42,998 bases of DNA from an uncultured Pirellulaceae bacterium (lineage in GTDB: Bacteria; Planctomycetota; Planctomycetia; Pirellulales; Pirellulaceae). Below are positions 16,510 to 25,282 of the stretch, in pieces (within the stretch, counting starts at the first letter, position 1; each line of letters starts with the position of its first letter). Under the pieces are notes generated by a model that did not search any database, was not told where the DNA came from, and saw nothing but the letters and a program-made list of their open reading frames with translations. The DNA is taken from the NCBI GenBank assembly GCA_938040995.1, contig CALHZT010000252.1:1-42998 (forward strand). Direction: 5' to 3'. A program made the translations under genes and the position numbers.

Positions 16510-19236
16510 TTACAATTCGTCGAGTTCAGCGAATATGGTCTCAAACATCTCCTGAACTCGATCGTTCATAATCAGCTCTTCATCACGATCACTGCCACGC
16601 ACGCGTTGTGAATCAGTACGCTCAAATGAGAACGACTCGGCAGGATGGAAGAACGGATACTGCGTAACCGCGTACTGCGTAACCGCGTACTGCGACTGCG
16701 ACTGCGAAGCCTCGGCCGTCTGCCAGAGCGACGGTGACGACTGAGGCCGGGCACTTTCCGTTAGATCGGGCGTGTCTACCATCAACACAGCCGTATCTGC
16801 CGCCTGAAACTTGTTGGCGTTCCACAAGTTAAAATCAGAAGCATCAATCGAGCTGTCACAGTTAAAATCGCCAAGTTCCCAACCGGAGCTGTTCGTAAAC
16901 TTGTTCGAGTTCCACGCGTTAAAATCTGACGCGTCCACAAAACGATCCAGGTTCGCGTCGCCGTAAAACGTACCCACAACATTCAGAATCATCTCGTCCA
17001 TATCGGCGCTGTTGACGACTCCGTCCGAGGTCAAGTCGTAGGTTGCCAAGTCGTTACCGGACTGAATCTGCGAGCAAAGCGCATTGATATCGACGGCATT
17101 GGTGGCTCCGTCCCCATTAAAGTCCCCGTCGACGTCACCGATAGACGGCAACTCCACCAGCGTGACCGACCAGGCTGGCAGCGTAACTTCGGCTTGCCCA
17201 TCATCCAGCACCAGATCGGCGCCTTGCTCAATCGCGCTCAAATTCTCCGAACTGTAGGTGTAGACTTCCGCGGCGACATCGCCATAGTCGGCGGACAGCG
17301 TCAACGGCGAAACGAGATCCTCCGTCGTCTTGTTTATCAACATCACTGTCACGGCGCCGTCGGAGTCACGTTGTGACGCAAACACAGAAACCCGGTCGAC
17401 GTCTGCCGTTTCGGCCCCGAGACTTGTTTCTCCAAACTTCCCGCCATCGAGACCGGTTCCGTCATAGTTTCGAAACATTCGGAAAGCGTATCCGGCTGGA
17501 TCGTCAGCGTCGGGTGGTGCCCACATGGTTGCCAGATCAACGCCTTCGCGACCGAAAATTCCAAGCACATCCGCCTGAGTCACAGCCCCCGAGATGTGCT
17601 CTGTTCCTCCAAAGTTGTATTCGGTGATCGCAAGTTTGGTCCCCGGATAATTTTGGTCAATCCAGCCCTGCATTCGGGGAACGAGCATTACGTTGTCATT
17701 GATCCAGCTATCGTCAACATAATTGGGATCCCATAGCGAACGCGTGCTCTGGATGCGCGCCGCTTGCGTGGCTTCATCACCACCGCCGGTTGTCAGCGCG
17801 ATGCCTTCTCCCTGCGGGTAGTAATGGATATCGAGATAATCGAGCAGTCGGGTGCCGGTTTGGGCTTCGGCCAATGCCATTTCCGAAAGGTACCACGGAA
17901 GGAAGGCCTCACCACCATGTGCATTTCTATCCTGCGGATTGTTCCACCACGCCCCGCCAGCCGCGGCATCCAGCGCGCTATAGAAGTATCCGGTCCAGCC
18001 CCATGAGACCGGGCCAAGCACCTGGGCATCCGGGTCCGCCTGTTTGATGGCGGTCGCATAACTCACGCCTTTGTCACGGACTTCATCGTAGCTCGCAGGT
18101 TCCGGGTGGACATCGCGGTGAGTCGAATTCCACAACATCGGTTCGTTGTCCAGCGCGTAGTATTGAACACCGCCGTCACTTGCCGAGCCATGCTGCGTTA
18201 CCAGATGCTCAACCCAGTCACTCGCAAATGATTCGTCAATCTCGTTGCTGGTGATGAACGGGTCGTTCTGCACGAACGAGCCATCAAGCAATACGCCGTT
18301 TCCGTGATTGGGGCGATACATGTTAACTTGCTGTTGCGGACCATAGACATCTACCGGGAAGCTTCCCTTGATTTCGCGACTGTTTGGAGTCCAGCCGATG
18401 GTGCCGATCGTCATAATCGTATCCGCGCCAACTTGCTCATTTTCGGTGACGAACCGGTCAGAGGCATTCCCTACCGGCAGTTGTCCAACGTTCGCGTTGT
18501 CATTGGGGAAGTTTTCAAAGAAAAAATCGCTGGCCAGATTCGTCGCGTCGAGCTCGTAGTTAAACCGGGTCACCGAATTGCCACCCCAGCGATTAACGGA
18601 CAAGTCGATATCGTCAGCAAGTTCATCATCCGCGAAGTTCAATCCATAGATCCCTTCGCTAATTTGACCGTTGACGATATTGGGGCTGACAACAATCGCG
18701 GGACCATCCGTCGGATCCGTTCCATCCTCAGGGATAAAGTCGCCGATCTCGATGGCATCGATATGGTACGTACCCATGGGCGAGCCGGTAAACTCCTGCA
18801 CAACCAGCCCCGAGATATTCGAAGGCGTATTGAAGCGGTCAAGATCGAGTGTAACCTCTGTCCATTGACCGACGGCTGGCGTCACCGTGCCGAGAACGAT
18901 GAATTCATCATCCTGATCGACGAGAGAAACCTGTAATAGCTGATTGCCGGCGCCACCATGAATCTGAAAACGCACCTCGTGTTCGGAATCCAGCGGCGAC
19001 TGCGATGTATCGCGAAGGTAGAGTCCAGCCCACGGCATATCATGAGTCACCGAGATGGATGCATCGCCCGAATGGACAACGGAGCTACTGTTCAGATCGA
19101 CGGATGATTCCCACGACCAGTTTTGCCAACCGGCGGCAAGACCATCGTCGTAGACAACCGCCAGCAGACGCTTGTCTTCCAGCGGCTCGAGATGCAGTTG
19201 TCGTGACCGGTAGGACGATAAATTCCGATGCTTCAC
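16510..19236 (-). CDS. Secreted GH44-type endoglucanase/xyloglucanase with dockerin-like C-terminus
   Basis: This 908-aa secreted glycoside hydrolase starts with the LEPR-type motif LEPLEDKRLLAV (residues 16-27). A carbohydrate-binding-like beta domain (about 28-168) precedes the catalytic domain (about 180-600), whose start INGQISEGIYGLNFADD and SVNRWGGNSVTRFNYELD are typical of family GH44. The acid/base is probably Glu365 in YALDNEPMLW and the nucleophile Glu539 in LAITEYNFGG. GH44 enzymes cleave beta-1,4-glucan backbones such as cellulose and xyloglucan with retention. A beta-sandwich segment follows, then dockerin-like Ca-binding repeats and two DASDFNxWNxNKF repeats. Near the C-terminus is a QYAVT tandem repeat, and the extreme end VQEMFETIFAELDEL resembles the tails of the two dockerin-type proteases. 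The terminator at 16455-16474 lies downstream. Confidence 0.88.
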   Translation of the reverse strand: MKHRNLSSYRSRQLHLEPLEDKRLLAVVYDDGLAAGWQNWSWESSVDLNSSSVVHSGDASISVTHDMPWAGLYLRDTSQSPLDSEHEVRFQIHGGAGNQLLQVSLVDQDDEFIVLGTVTPAVGQWTEVTLDLDRFNTPSNISGLVVQEFTGSPMGTYHIDAIEIGDFIPEDGTDPTDGPAIVVSPNIVNGQISEGIYGLNFADDELADDIDLSVNRWGGNSVTRFNYELDATNLASDFFFENFPNDNANVGQLPVGNASDRFVTENEQVGADTIMTIGTIGWTPNSREIKGSFPVDVYGPQQQVNMYRPNHGNGVLLDGSFVQNDPFITSNEIDESFASDWVEHLVTQHGSASDGGVQYYALDNEPMLWNSTHRDVHPEPASYDEVRDKGVSYATAIKQADPDAQVLGPVSWGWTGYFYSALDAAAGGAWWNNPQDRNAHGGEAFLPWYLSEMALAEAQTGTRLLDYLDIHYYPQGEGIALTTGGGDEATQAARIQSTRSLWDPNYVDDSWINDNVMLVPRMQGWIDQNYPGTKLAITEYNFGGTEHISGAVTQADVLGIFGREGVDLATMWAPPDADDPAGYAFRMFRNYDGTGLDGGKFGETSLGAETADVDRVSVFASQRDSDGAVTVMLINKTTEDLVSPLTLSADYGDVAAEVYTYSSENLSAIEQGADLVLDDGQAEVTLPAWSVTLVELPSIGDVDGDFNGDGATNAVDINALCSQIQSGNDLATYDLTSDGVVNSADMDEMILNVVGTFYGDANLDRFVDASDFNAWNSNKFTNSSGWELGDFNCDSSIDASDFNLWNANKFQAADTAVLMVDTPDLTESARPQSSPSLWQTAEASQSQSQYAVTQYAVTQYPFFHPAESFSFERTDSQRVRGSDRDEELIMNDRVQEMFETIFAELDEL
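16657..16705 (-). repeat. 15-bp tandem repeat inside the GH44 gene
   Basis: The plus-strand unit TACTGCGTAACCGCG occurs twice and is followed by a partial copy and CTGCGA triplet-like repeats. It encodes SQSQSQYAVTQYAVTQY in the linker before the C-terminal tail. The copies are nearly identical in DNA, suggesting recent slippage and likely length variation between strains. Confidence 0.75.
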
Positions 19237-19463
19237 GGTTCAATCTCCAGCGTTCAAAGGTCGTGCCCCATGATACATGGCGTGGCCGACGGCTGTAGAC
19301 TGTCACCGATTCTCAAAAATTGCTGGGAAGAACGGAAAACGGCAGACTTCACGTCGTATCGCGCGGTCAACATCTTCAACACCTCACCCGCAGGCTAACG
19401 ATCGCTTTGATAGCGAGTTTTCGCCAAAGCAGTCACAAGGTGGGCCAGTACTCCTCCCCGGCG

Positions 19464-19469
19464 TATAAT
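19464..19469 (+). promoter_or_regulatory. Possible -10 box upstream of an ECF sigma gene
   Basis: Perfect TATAAT within GGCGTATAATCGG, 53 nt upstream of the sigma factor ATG. No good -35 box is seen at 16-18 bp spacing. Confidence 0.35.
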
Positions 19470-19522
19470 CGGCTTGTTGCAAAACAGTCGCAAACGACGC
19501 CCAAGAACGTAAAAGTGCAGGC

Positions 19523-20089
19523 ATGTCAGACAAGCAATTCGACGCTCTGATTCAGGCCGCCGGAAGGGGCGATCGTGAAGCCCTCAACAAAGCGTGGCCC
19601 GACCTCTACGATCATCTCCATCGAATCGCAGCGAACCAGATGTCTGCGGAACGATCGGGGCGACATCTGCTTCAGACGACGGCTATTGTCCACGAAGCCT
19701 ACTTTCGACTTTCGGATCAGAAACGCAGCCATTGGCAAGACAAAAGCTCTTTTTTCGCGGCTGCAGCGATCGTGATGCGGCGGATCCTGATCGACAGCGC
19801 ACGCAGCGCGATGACTACGAAGCGGGGCGGCAGTATGCAACGGCAAAACCTGTCCGACACTCTACTGTCATTTGAAGAAAAGGGACACGCAGCGCTGGAC
19901 ATTCACGAAGCACTCCAACGACTCGCCGATTTCGCTCCGGACCAGTCGCGAGTGCTTGAGCTGATGATTTTTGGCGGGATGACCAGCAAAGAAGTTGCCA
20001 CAGCAATTGGCGTATCGCAATCCACGATTGCCAGACGCATAAGAGCCGCGCGTGCGTGGCTTCGCCGGGAGCTGACCACTGTGGATTGA
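19523..20089 (+). CDS. ECF-type RNA polymerase sigma factor
   Basis: This 188-aa sigma-70 family factor has region 2 in about residues 10-95 (LYDHLHRIAANQM, LLQTTAIVHEAYFRL, FFAAAAIVMRRILIDSAR) and region 4 in 125-185 (LADFAPDQSRVLELMIFGGMTSKEVATAIGVSQSTIARRIRAARAWL, a helix-turn-helix). The IVHEAYFRL and MRRILIDSAR signatures match the ECF subfamily common in acidobacteria and planctomycetes, usually found next to Ser/Thr kinases. Here a kinase gene starts 115 bp downstream on the same strand, so the kinase may control the sigma factor or be in its regulon. No anti-sigma gene is adjacent. Confidence 0.93.
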   Translation: MSDKQFDALIQAAGRGDREALNKAWPDLYDHLHRIAANQMSAERSGRHLLQTTAIVHEAYFRLSDQKRSHWQDKSSFFAAAAIVMRRILIDSARSAMTTKRGGSMQRQNLSDTLLSFEEKGHAALDIHEALQRLADFAPDQSRVLELMIFGGMTSKEVATAIGVSQSTIARRIRAARAWLRRELTTVD

Positions 20090-20153
20090 GAATGATCGAA
20101 TTCAGGCAAACTTGATCTCGAATCAGTCGCGATCATGCGACGTCAGCGGCCAT

Positions 20154-20183
20154 TTGAACCGTTCTTGCATCGCCGACTATGAT
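20154..20183 (+). promoter_or_regulatory. Candidate sigma-70-type promoter of the kinase gene
   Basis: TTGAAC (20154-20159), an 18-bp spacer and TATGAT (20178-20183) lie 21 bp before the kinase ATG at 20205. This implies that the kinase can be transcribed separately from the sigma factor, with a very short leader. Confidence 0.4.
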
Positions 20184-20204
20184 AGGCGAGAGGTCCGATG
20201 ATCC

Positions 20205-23200
20205 ATGAGCAATCAGTTCACCACCGACAAATGGAAGAAGATCCAGTCGATTTTCGATGAAGTCGTTGATCTCAAGGGTAGCGATCGTTCGCGGCGGCTT
20301 GACGAGCTGGCTGGCTCCGGTTCCGACATGCGAGCGCACGTGGAATCCCTTCTTGTCTTCGACACCGGAGATTCTTTGCCGTCGCTTGCCTCACCGGCGA
20401 CTCAGGTCAACACCGATCTGCTCCATGCTCCCGGAACGACAGTCGGAAAGTATCACCTGTTGTATCCGCTAGCGATCAACAGCGCTTCCGAAGTCTGGTG
20501 TGCCGAGCGACAACAGAGTGAAGTTTCGGACGTCGATCGAGTCGCCATCAAATTCCTGCGACTTGCGAATGATGAACGACGCGTGGACCGGTTCCGCAAC
20601 GAAGCCATGCTGCTCTCGCAGTTTCGTCACCCGAGCATCGCCGAGTTTCTCGACTGCGGCCGATCCCCGGAGGGCACTCCGTACATTGTCACCCGATTCG
20701 TCGTGGGCAAAACGATAACTGACTTTGCCGATCATCACCAACTGACGTTGAAGCAACGATCAGAGTTGATGATGCGGGTATGCGACGCTGTCAGTTATGC
20801 GCATCGCTTTCTCGTCGTTCATCGCGACCTTAAACCTTCGAACATCCTTTTTACGAACGATGGGCAACCCGTCATCCTTGATTTTGGCATCTCCAAAGTC
20901 GTAGATGATGACTCCGGGCAAAACAGCGATTCTCTGCCGGCAATGCAGTTGACGACGACGGCGGAGCGACCGATGACTCCGGCATATGCGAGTCCCGAGC
21001 AGATACGCGGGGAAACAGTTACGACGGCAACGGACACGCATGCATTGGGACTGATTCTCTACGAGTTGGCTTGCGGACACCACGCATTGTCTCAAGCCGC
21101 CCACCCGGATATTGCCAACCTCTTTGACCGAATTAGCAGTTCCCAGCCGTTGGCTCCCAGTCACATGGTCGCGCTGCCGTCTTTACCGCTCGGGCAATCG
21201 ACCGATGAGGCAGTGCAAAGCGCGCCAGTCCTGCTTGCCGCTCTTCGAGGCACCACACCGCGCCAACTGAAGAAACAGTTGCGGCGTGGCCTGGATAGTG
21301 TTGCACTGAAGGCAGCTGCGAAGAACCCGGATGACCGGTACAGAAGCATTGCCGAATTCCGAAACGACCTCGATAATTTTGCGAATGATCTTCCCGTCAC
21401 CGCCACAGTATCGCGAAGCGTCGTTCAATCGCGCATTCGCAAAAAGCCAATTCGATGGCTGGCGATGACCGCATGCGCCGCCACGATCGTGAGCGTGACA
21501 GCTGCGAGCCTTTGGTGGTCTGGCAAACTTGATGACTCGGAACAACGTGTTGTTACCGAAGCAGCCCGCGCGGAATCAGAACGCGTTCGAGCTGAATCTG
21601 CTATTGAGGAGAAGCAAACGACACAGGAATTGCTTGCGCGCACACTCGAATGGGAATCCGGCACTAAAATTCAGAATGGGAAAATCGCTCTAACCGGCGA
21701 CTTGAGTGCTTCGCAACTGGCAAAGCTGGCGAGGAACGCCGCGGAGTCCGGTGACTGGCAGCTTGCCATTCAGTCTCTGGAAGCGTTCGAACAACGGGAT
21801 TTGGCGACTTGTCCATGCGAGTCTACCGTGGATGCCGCTGCGGCTTGGCAGACTCTGGGACGACCGGCAGCAGGGCTTCGGCGGCTGGGAAAACTCATTC
21901 AGCCAGATGCTGCCGCGGCATTCGTTCAAAACGCTACGACGATGCAAGAGTTAAAACGCGTCGTGCTGAACCTGCTACTGGACGCCGGGAGAACGGTCGA
22001 AGCATCTGCCTGGGCTGAAGAGCGTTTTCATCTCGCCGAATGGCCCGAGCTCGATGGCAGATTTGCAATCGCGATGGCGCAGGCACGATTGCGTATTGGC
22101 TGGGGCGAAGGGTGTGCAGAGATTACCGACGTACTAAAAGCCAATCCCGTTCGATTTCAATTGACGAGTGATCAACTCGCGAGGCTCTCGCTGCTGGAAT
22201 TGGAAAACGCCGACCCGGAAAACAACGAAGATCTGAGTTCCCAATCGAGAATGGCGGCATTGGGAAGCCCCGAAACCGTCACGAGGCATGGCCTGCTGCT
22301 GTCCCAAAGAGAGCTCGAGGCCGGTAACACTGCGGCGGCATCGGCGGCATTGCTTGCCGTTTCTCAAGCCACTGAATCATTGCCGCCGATGCATCACCTG
22401 CAAATGAAAGTGCGTGCACAATTCGCTTCCATCGAAGCAGAGCGGGGTAATTCACAGCAAGCGAGCGATGCACTGCGAGAAGTTTGGAATCAAGCCGTGG
22501 CGGCGAACGAACTGCACACCATGACGGCGGCGACGACGGGACTGAAACTGATCAACGCAGGCGATGCTGCTACGGCAGACATTCTTTCCAGGTTGCAGCC
22601 ATTTCGTGGCACGATCGCCCAATTCCCATACCTTGAGCGTGAGTTCCTAGCCAAGGAATTTTCAATTGCCTTTGGCTTACCAGACAATAATCTGGCATTA
22701 CAAACGGCGAGACAGCTCTACGAACTCGAGTCGCAACTATGGCCAATAGATTCGGTGTATGTCGCTTTTTCGGCTGCTGCCCTAGCCGATGCACTTACGC
22801 AAGTCGAAGAAGACAAACTTGCCGCCGACATGCTCGATAAGGTTCGCAAGTCATTGGTAGGAATAAAGCAGGCAACGAATGCCGGAAAGCGTGGCGAGAA
22901 TTTTTCTACCGCATTTTTCGCCCCGATCCTCAAGGACGGGTTCGGCGAATTGAAGATACCCGCTCATACCCTCGTCGAATTCTATATTCAGCATAGAAAG
23001 AACCAGCCGGCGATTCAGCTGGGCATGCTCGCGCATCACGTCGACGAATTCGAAAAGAAGGGGAAGGGTACCATCGCAAAGTCGATTGCCCGTTCCGCGA
23101 TCGATCAGCTACTGGCGATGGATGAGATCCCGACAACAGAAGTCGACAACGCTCTGCACCTTTGTCGAATGGCATCGCTCCTTGGCGAATACAATATTGT

Positions 23201-23438
23201 CGCGCCGTTGCTCGAACAGTATCTCGAACCTGATCACCAGCATCATGATGCCGCTATCAGCTGCAAAATTCTGGGGCTGTATCACACCGGAAAAAAAGAC
23301 AAGGCGTTTCGACTGTCAAAAGATTCATTGCCGAAGGACTCCGTGGAAACTCCACACGTCCGCGCTGCGATCTGGCGAATCTCCCAATCTCAATCGAATG
23401 CGGCAGACTCCCAGCGATGGAACGACCTCCTAAAGTAG
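20205..23438 (+). CDS. Transmembrane Ser/Thr protein kinase with large C-terminal repeat region
   Basis: This 1077-aa Hanks-type kinase has a catalytic domain in about residues 80-390. The ATP-binding Lys116 is in VAIKF, the catalytic loop is HRDLKPSNIL (Asp207), and the metal-binding DFG is Asp225 in DFGISK. The glycine-rich loop is poorly conserved (PLAINSASEVW). An APE-like AYASPEQIRGE is present. One membrane span (about 415-436, IRWLAMTACAATIVSVTAASLWW) divides the cytoplasmic kinase from a region of about 640 aa rich in Ala and Leu helices, probably TPR-like, for protein-protein sensing. The N-terminal WKKIQSIFDEVVDL segment is typical of kinases encoded beside this type of ECF sigma factor. 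Confidence 0.92.
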   Translation: MSNQFTTDKWKKIQSIFDEVVDLKGSDRSRRLDELAGSGSDMRAHVESLLVFDTGDSLPSLASPATQVNTDLLHAPGTTVGKYHLLYPLAINSASEVWCAERQQSEVSDVDRVAIKFLRLANDERRVDRFRNEAMLLSQFRHPSIAEFLDCGRSPEGTPYIVTRFVVGKTITDFADHHQLTLKQRSELMMRVCDAVSYAHRFLVVHRDLKPSNILFTNDGQPVILDFGISKVVDDDSGQNSDSLPAMQLTTTAERPMTPAYASPEQIRGETVTTATDTHALGLILYELACGHHALSQAAHPDIANLFDRISSSQPLAPSHMVALPSLPLGQSTDEAVQSAPVLLAALRGTTPRQLKKQLRRGLDSVALKAAAKNPDDRYRSIAEFRNDLDNFANDLPVTATVSRSVVQSRIRKKPIRWLAMTACAATIVSVTAASLWWSGKLDDSEQRVVTEAARAESERVRAESAIEEKQTTQELLARTLEWESGTKIQNGKIALTGDLSASQLAKLARNAAESGDWQLAIQSLEAFEQRDLATCPCESTVDAAAAWQTLGRPAAGLRRLGKLIQPDAAAAFVQNATTMQELKRVVLNLLLDAGRTVEASAWAEERFHLAEWPELDGRFAIAMAQARLRIGWGEGCAEITDVLKANPVRFQLTSDQLARLSLLELENADPENNEDLSSQSRMAALGSPETVTRHGLLLSQRELEAGNTAAASAALLAVSQATESLPPMHHLQMKVRAQFASIEAERGNSQQASDALREVWNQAVAANELHTMTAATTGLKLINAGDAATADILSRLQPFRGTIAQFPYLEREFLAKEFSIAFGLPDNNLALQTARQLYELESQLWPIDSVYVAFSAAALADALTQVEEDKLAADMLDKVRKSLVGIKQATNAGKRGENFSTAFFAPILKDGFGELKIPAHTLVEFYIQHRKNQPAIQLGMLAHHVDEFEKKGKGTIAKSIARSAIDQLLAMDEIPTTEVDNALHLCRMASLLGEYNIVAPLLEQYLEPDHQHHDAAISCKILGLYHTGKKDKAFRLSKDSLPKDSVETPHVRAAIWRISQSQSNAADSQRWNDLLK

Positions 23439-23519
23439 CATCTAGGAGGCGACGTTTGCTTTCTGCTATTGAATCACACTTCTTCGAAAAAACCTTCGAT
23501 CCCACCACGGATGGCTCTC

Positions 23520-23966
23520 ATGCCCATTTTTGATTTTGATTTTTGCGTTCAGGCACCGCTTGAGGCCGTGCAGAACTTTCATCATGACACGACGGCCCTG
23601 AAAAAGTTGACTCCCCCGCCGACAATTGTCCAGATTCATAGCGTCGAGCCGTTAGCAGAAGGCTCCATTTCGAAATTCACACTTTGGCTGGGCCCCCTTC
23701 CGATTCACTGGACAGCAAAACATCGTGACGTCGGACCGCATGGATTCACGGACGTGCAAATCAGTGGCCCAGCCGCAAAGTGGGAGCACACCCATACGTT
23801 CACCTCACTTTCCGAAACCGAAACGAAAATTACGGAACATATCGAATTCGAACATCAGCGCGGCATGCGGGGCCTGTTAACACGAGCTCTCTTTGCCAAG
23901 CCCAACCTGTTGGTCATGTTCAACTATCGCAAGTTCATCACCCGGCGACATTGCCGGACCGCGTGA
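23520..23966 (+). CDS. SRPBCC (START/polyketide-cyclase-like) family protein
   Basis: The product is a single-domain protein of about 148 aa with the helix-grip fold pattern: MPIFDFDFCVQAPLEAVQNFHHD at the start, alternating strands (SISKFTLWLGPLPIHWTAKH, FTDVQISGPAAKWEHTHTF, ETKITEHIEFEH) and a C-terminal helix (LLVMFNYRKFI). The family binds hydrophobic ligands and ranges from cyclases to lipid carriers, so the ligand is unknown. The same frame is open back to TTG 23469 and ATG 23511; I chose ATG 23520 because MPIFDFDF aligns with the usual first strand. AGGAGG at 23443-23448 lies too far upstream to serve this start. It is probably cytoplasmic. Confidence 0.72.
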   Translation: MPIFDFDFCVQAPLEAVQNFHHDTTALKKLTPPPTIVQIHSVEPLAEGSISKFTLWLGPLPIHWTAKHRDVGPHGFTDVQISGPAAKWEHTHTFTSLSETETKITEHIEFEHQRGMRGLLTRALFAKPNLLVMFNYRKFITRRHCRTA

Positions 23967-24183
23967 CAACAGTTTTTTGCAGATTGTTGGAGCGGAAAAA
24001 TCGTAACGTGGGCCTCCGAGCCTGTGGACTTTTTATGACAGATCGAAATCACCGGAATCCCATGCTGCGGGATTGTGAAAAAAACCCTAACGGGTCGAGA
24101 GTACTCGCTCAATCAGCCATTCGTCCGTTCGAGTAGAATGGGACTTCCCTGGGACAACATTGTTAGCGAGAAATGCGGCACAA

Positions 24184-25089
24184 ATGGGTAACGGTAGAAT
24201 CACGAAGAAGTGGCTGAAGTGCGACCCCCAGCAACCAGCCAACGAAGTCGCTCAAGCCGCGTTTGCAAACCGGCTGAACAAAATCGCCAAACTTTCTGAA
24301 GATTCGTCGTTTCATTTCGAAGAAGATATCGAGCACATTCACGATCTTCGAGTCGCCACGCGTCGGGGCCAGGCCATGCTGCGGTTCTTCCGGGAGTTTG
24401 CCGATCCGAAAGCACTCGAGCAAGTCGTAAAATCGCTCAGCAAAATCAGAAAAGCTGCCGGCCGTGCTCGCGACCTCGACGTTCTGATCGACCGCACCCA
24501 ACCCCTCGAGTTCCTTTTGAGGAAACGAAAAAAGGCGCAAAAACCAATCGTCGCAGCCCATGCCGAGTACGTGGAAAGCGGCTTGCTTCGTTCGCAGATT
24601 GAAAAGCTCTGCGACGCCAGCCAAACCACCGTCGCCGCCGACTCGCGACTTGGCACCGTCGCATTCGCCGACTGGGCCATCCCAATAATCGTAACGATCA
24701 TTGAAAAATCGCTGGCGACCTGGCCAAATAGCACAAGTGATATCCAGCGACTTCACGACCTCCGTATCGAACTCAAGCACCTTCGATACACGATCGAACT
24801 GGTTGGCAGTGCTCTTGATCCAAACGTAAAGTCAGACACCTACCCGCTGCTAAGATCTGTGCAAAGCGTGCTTGGGAACATCAATGACCATGGTGTCGCT
24901 ATCGAGAAAATCACAAAGTGGTTGCGCAAACTGAATGACGAAGAGCAGATAGCGGCACTTGGAAAGATCCTCGAATCTGAAGAAGCTCGACTGGCAGAGG
25001 CCATCGAATCTTTTCAAAACGATTGGGCATCGCAAGATTCGCCCGCACGGCGCGCACTCGTGAACGGCTTGCCCAAGCGTGGCCAATAG
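24184..25089 (+). CDS. CHAD-domain protein (polyphosphate-associated)
   Basis: This all-alpha protein of 301 aa shows both CHAD signatures: HIHDLRVATRRGQAMLRFF (about residues 50-70) with the RARDLDVLIDRT segment, and the second half RLHDLRIELKHLRYTIELVG. CHAD proteins bind inorganic polyphosphate through conserved His and basic residues and localise to polyphosphate granules, often beside CYTH phosphatases. No CYTH gene is next to it here. An alternative TTG start at 24160 adds eight residues and has GGGA six nt upstream, so the start is uncertain. A TAGAAT box (24134-24139) lies just upstream as a possible -10 element. Confidence 0.88.
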   Translation: MGNGRITKKWLKCDPQQPANEVAQAAFANRLNKIAKLSEDSSFHFEEDIEHIHDLRVATRRGQAMLRFFREFADPKALEQVVKSLSKIRKAAGRARDLDVLIDRTQPLEFLLRKRKKAQKPIVAAHAEYVESGLLRSQIEKLCDASQTTVAADSRLGTVAFADWAIPIIVTIIEKSLATWPNSTSDIQRLHDLRIELKHLRYTIELVGSALDPNVKSDTYPLLRSVQSVLGNINDHGVAIEKITKWLRKLNDEEQIAALGKILESEEARLAEAIESFQNDWASQDSPARRALVNGLPKRGQ

Positions 25090-25282
25090 GGTGCAGTGCC
25101 AAACAAAAACGCTCAGAAACGGGAAAAACAGGCCAACTGCTGGTTCTTCGACTTGAAGAATCTGAGCGATCGACAATCATGTATCTATGTACAGAGATTC
25201 AGGCTGGCAATCCATAGCGAGGATTCCTGCTCGCCATCTCTATCCTCTACGACTGATTCTTCTAATCAAAGAGCAATCAACA

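Noticed and set aside
23443-23533. 25-codon frame starting TTG 23456 behind a perfect AGGAGG
   Set aside because: The AGGAGG is tempting, but the start is TTG, the product is very short and it overlaps the SRPBCC gene start in another frame. It could be a coupling leader; the evidence is too thin.
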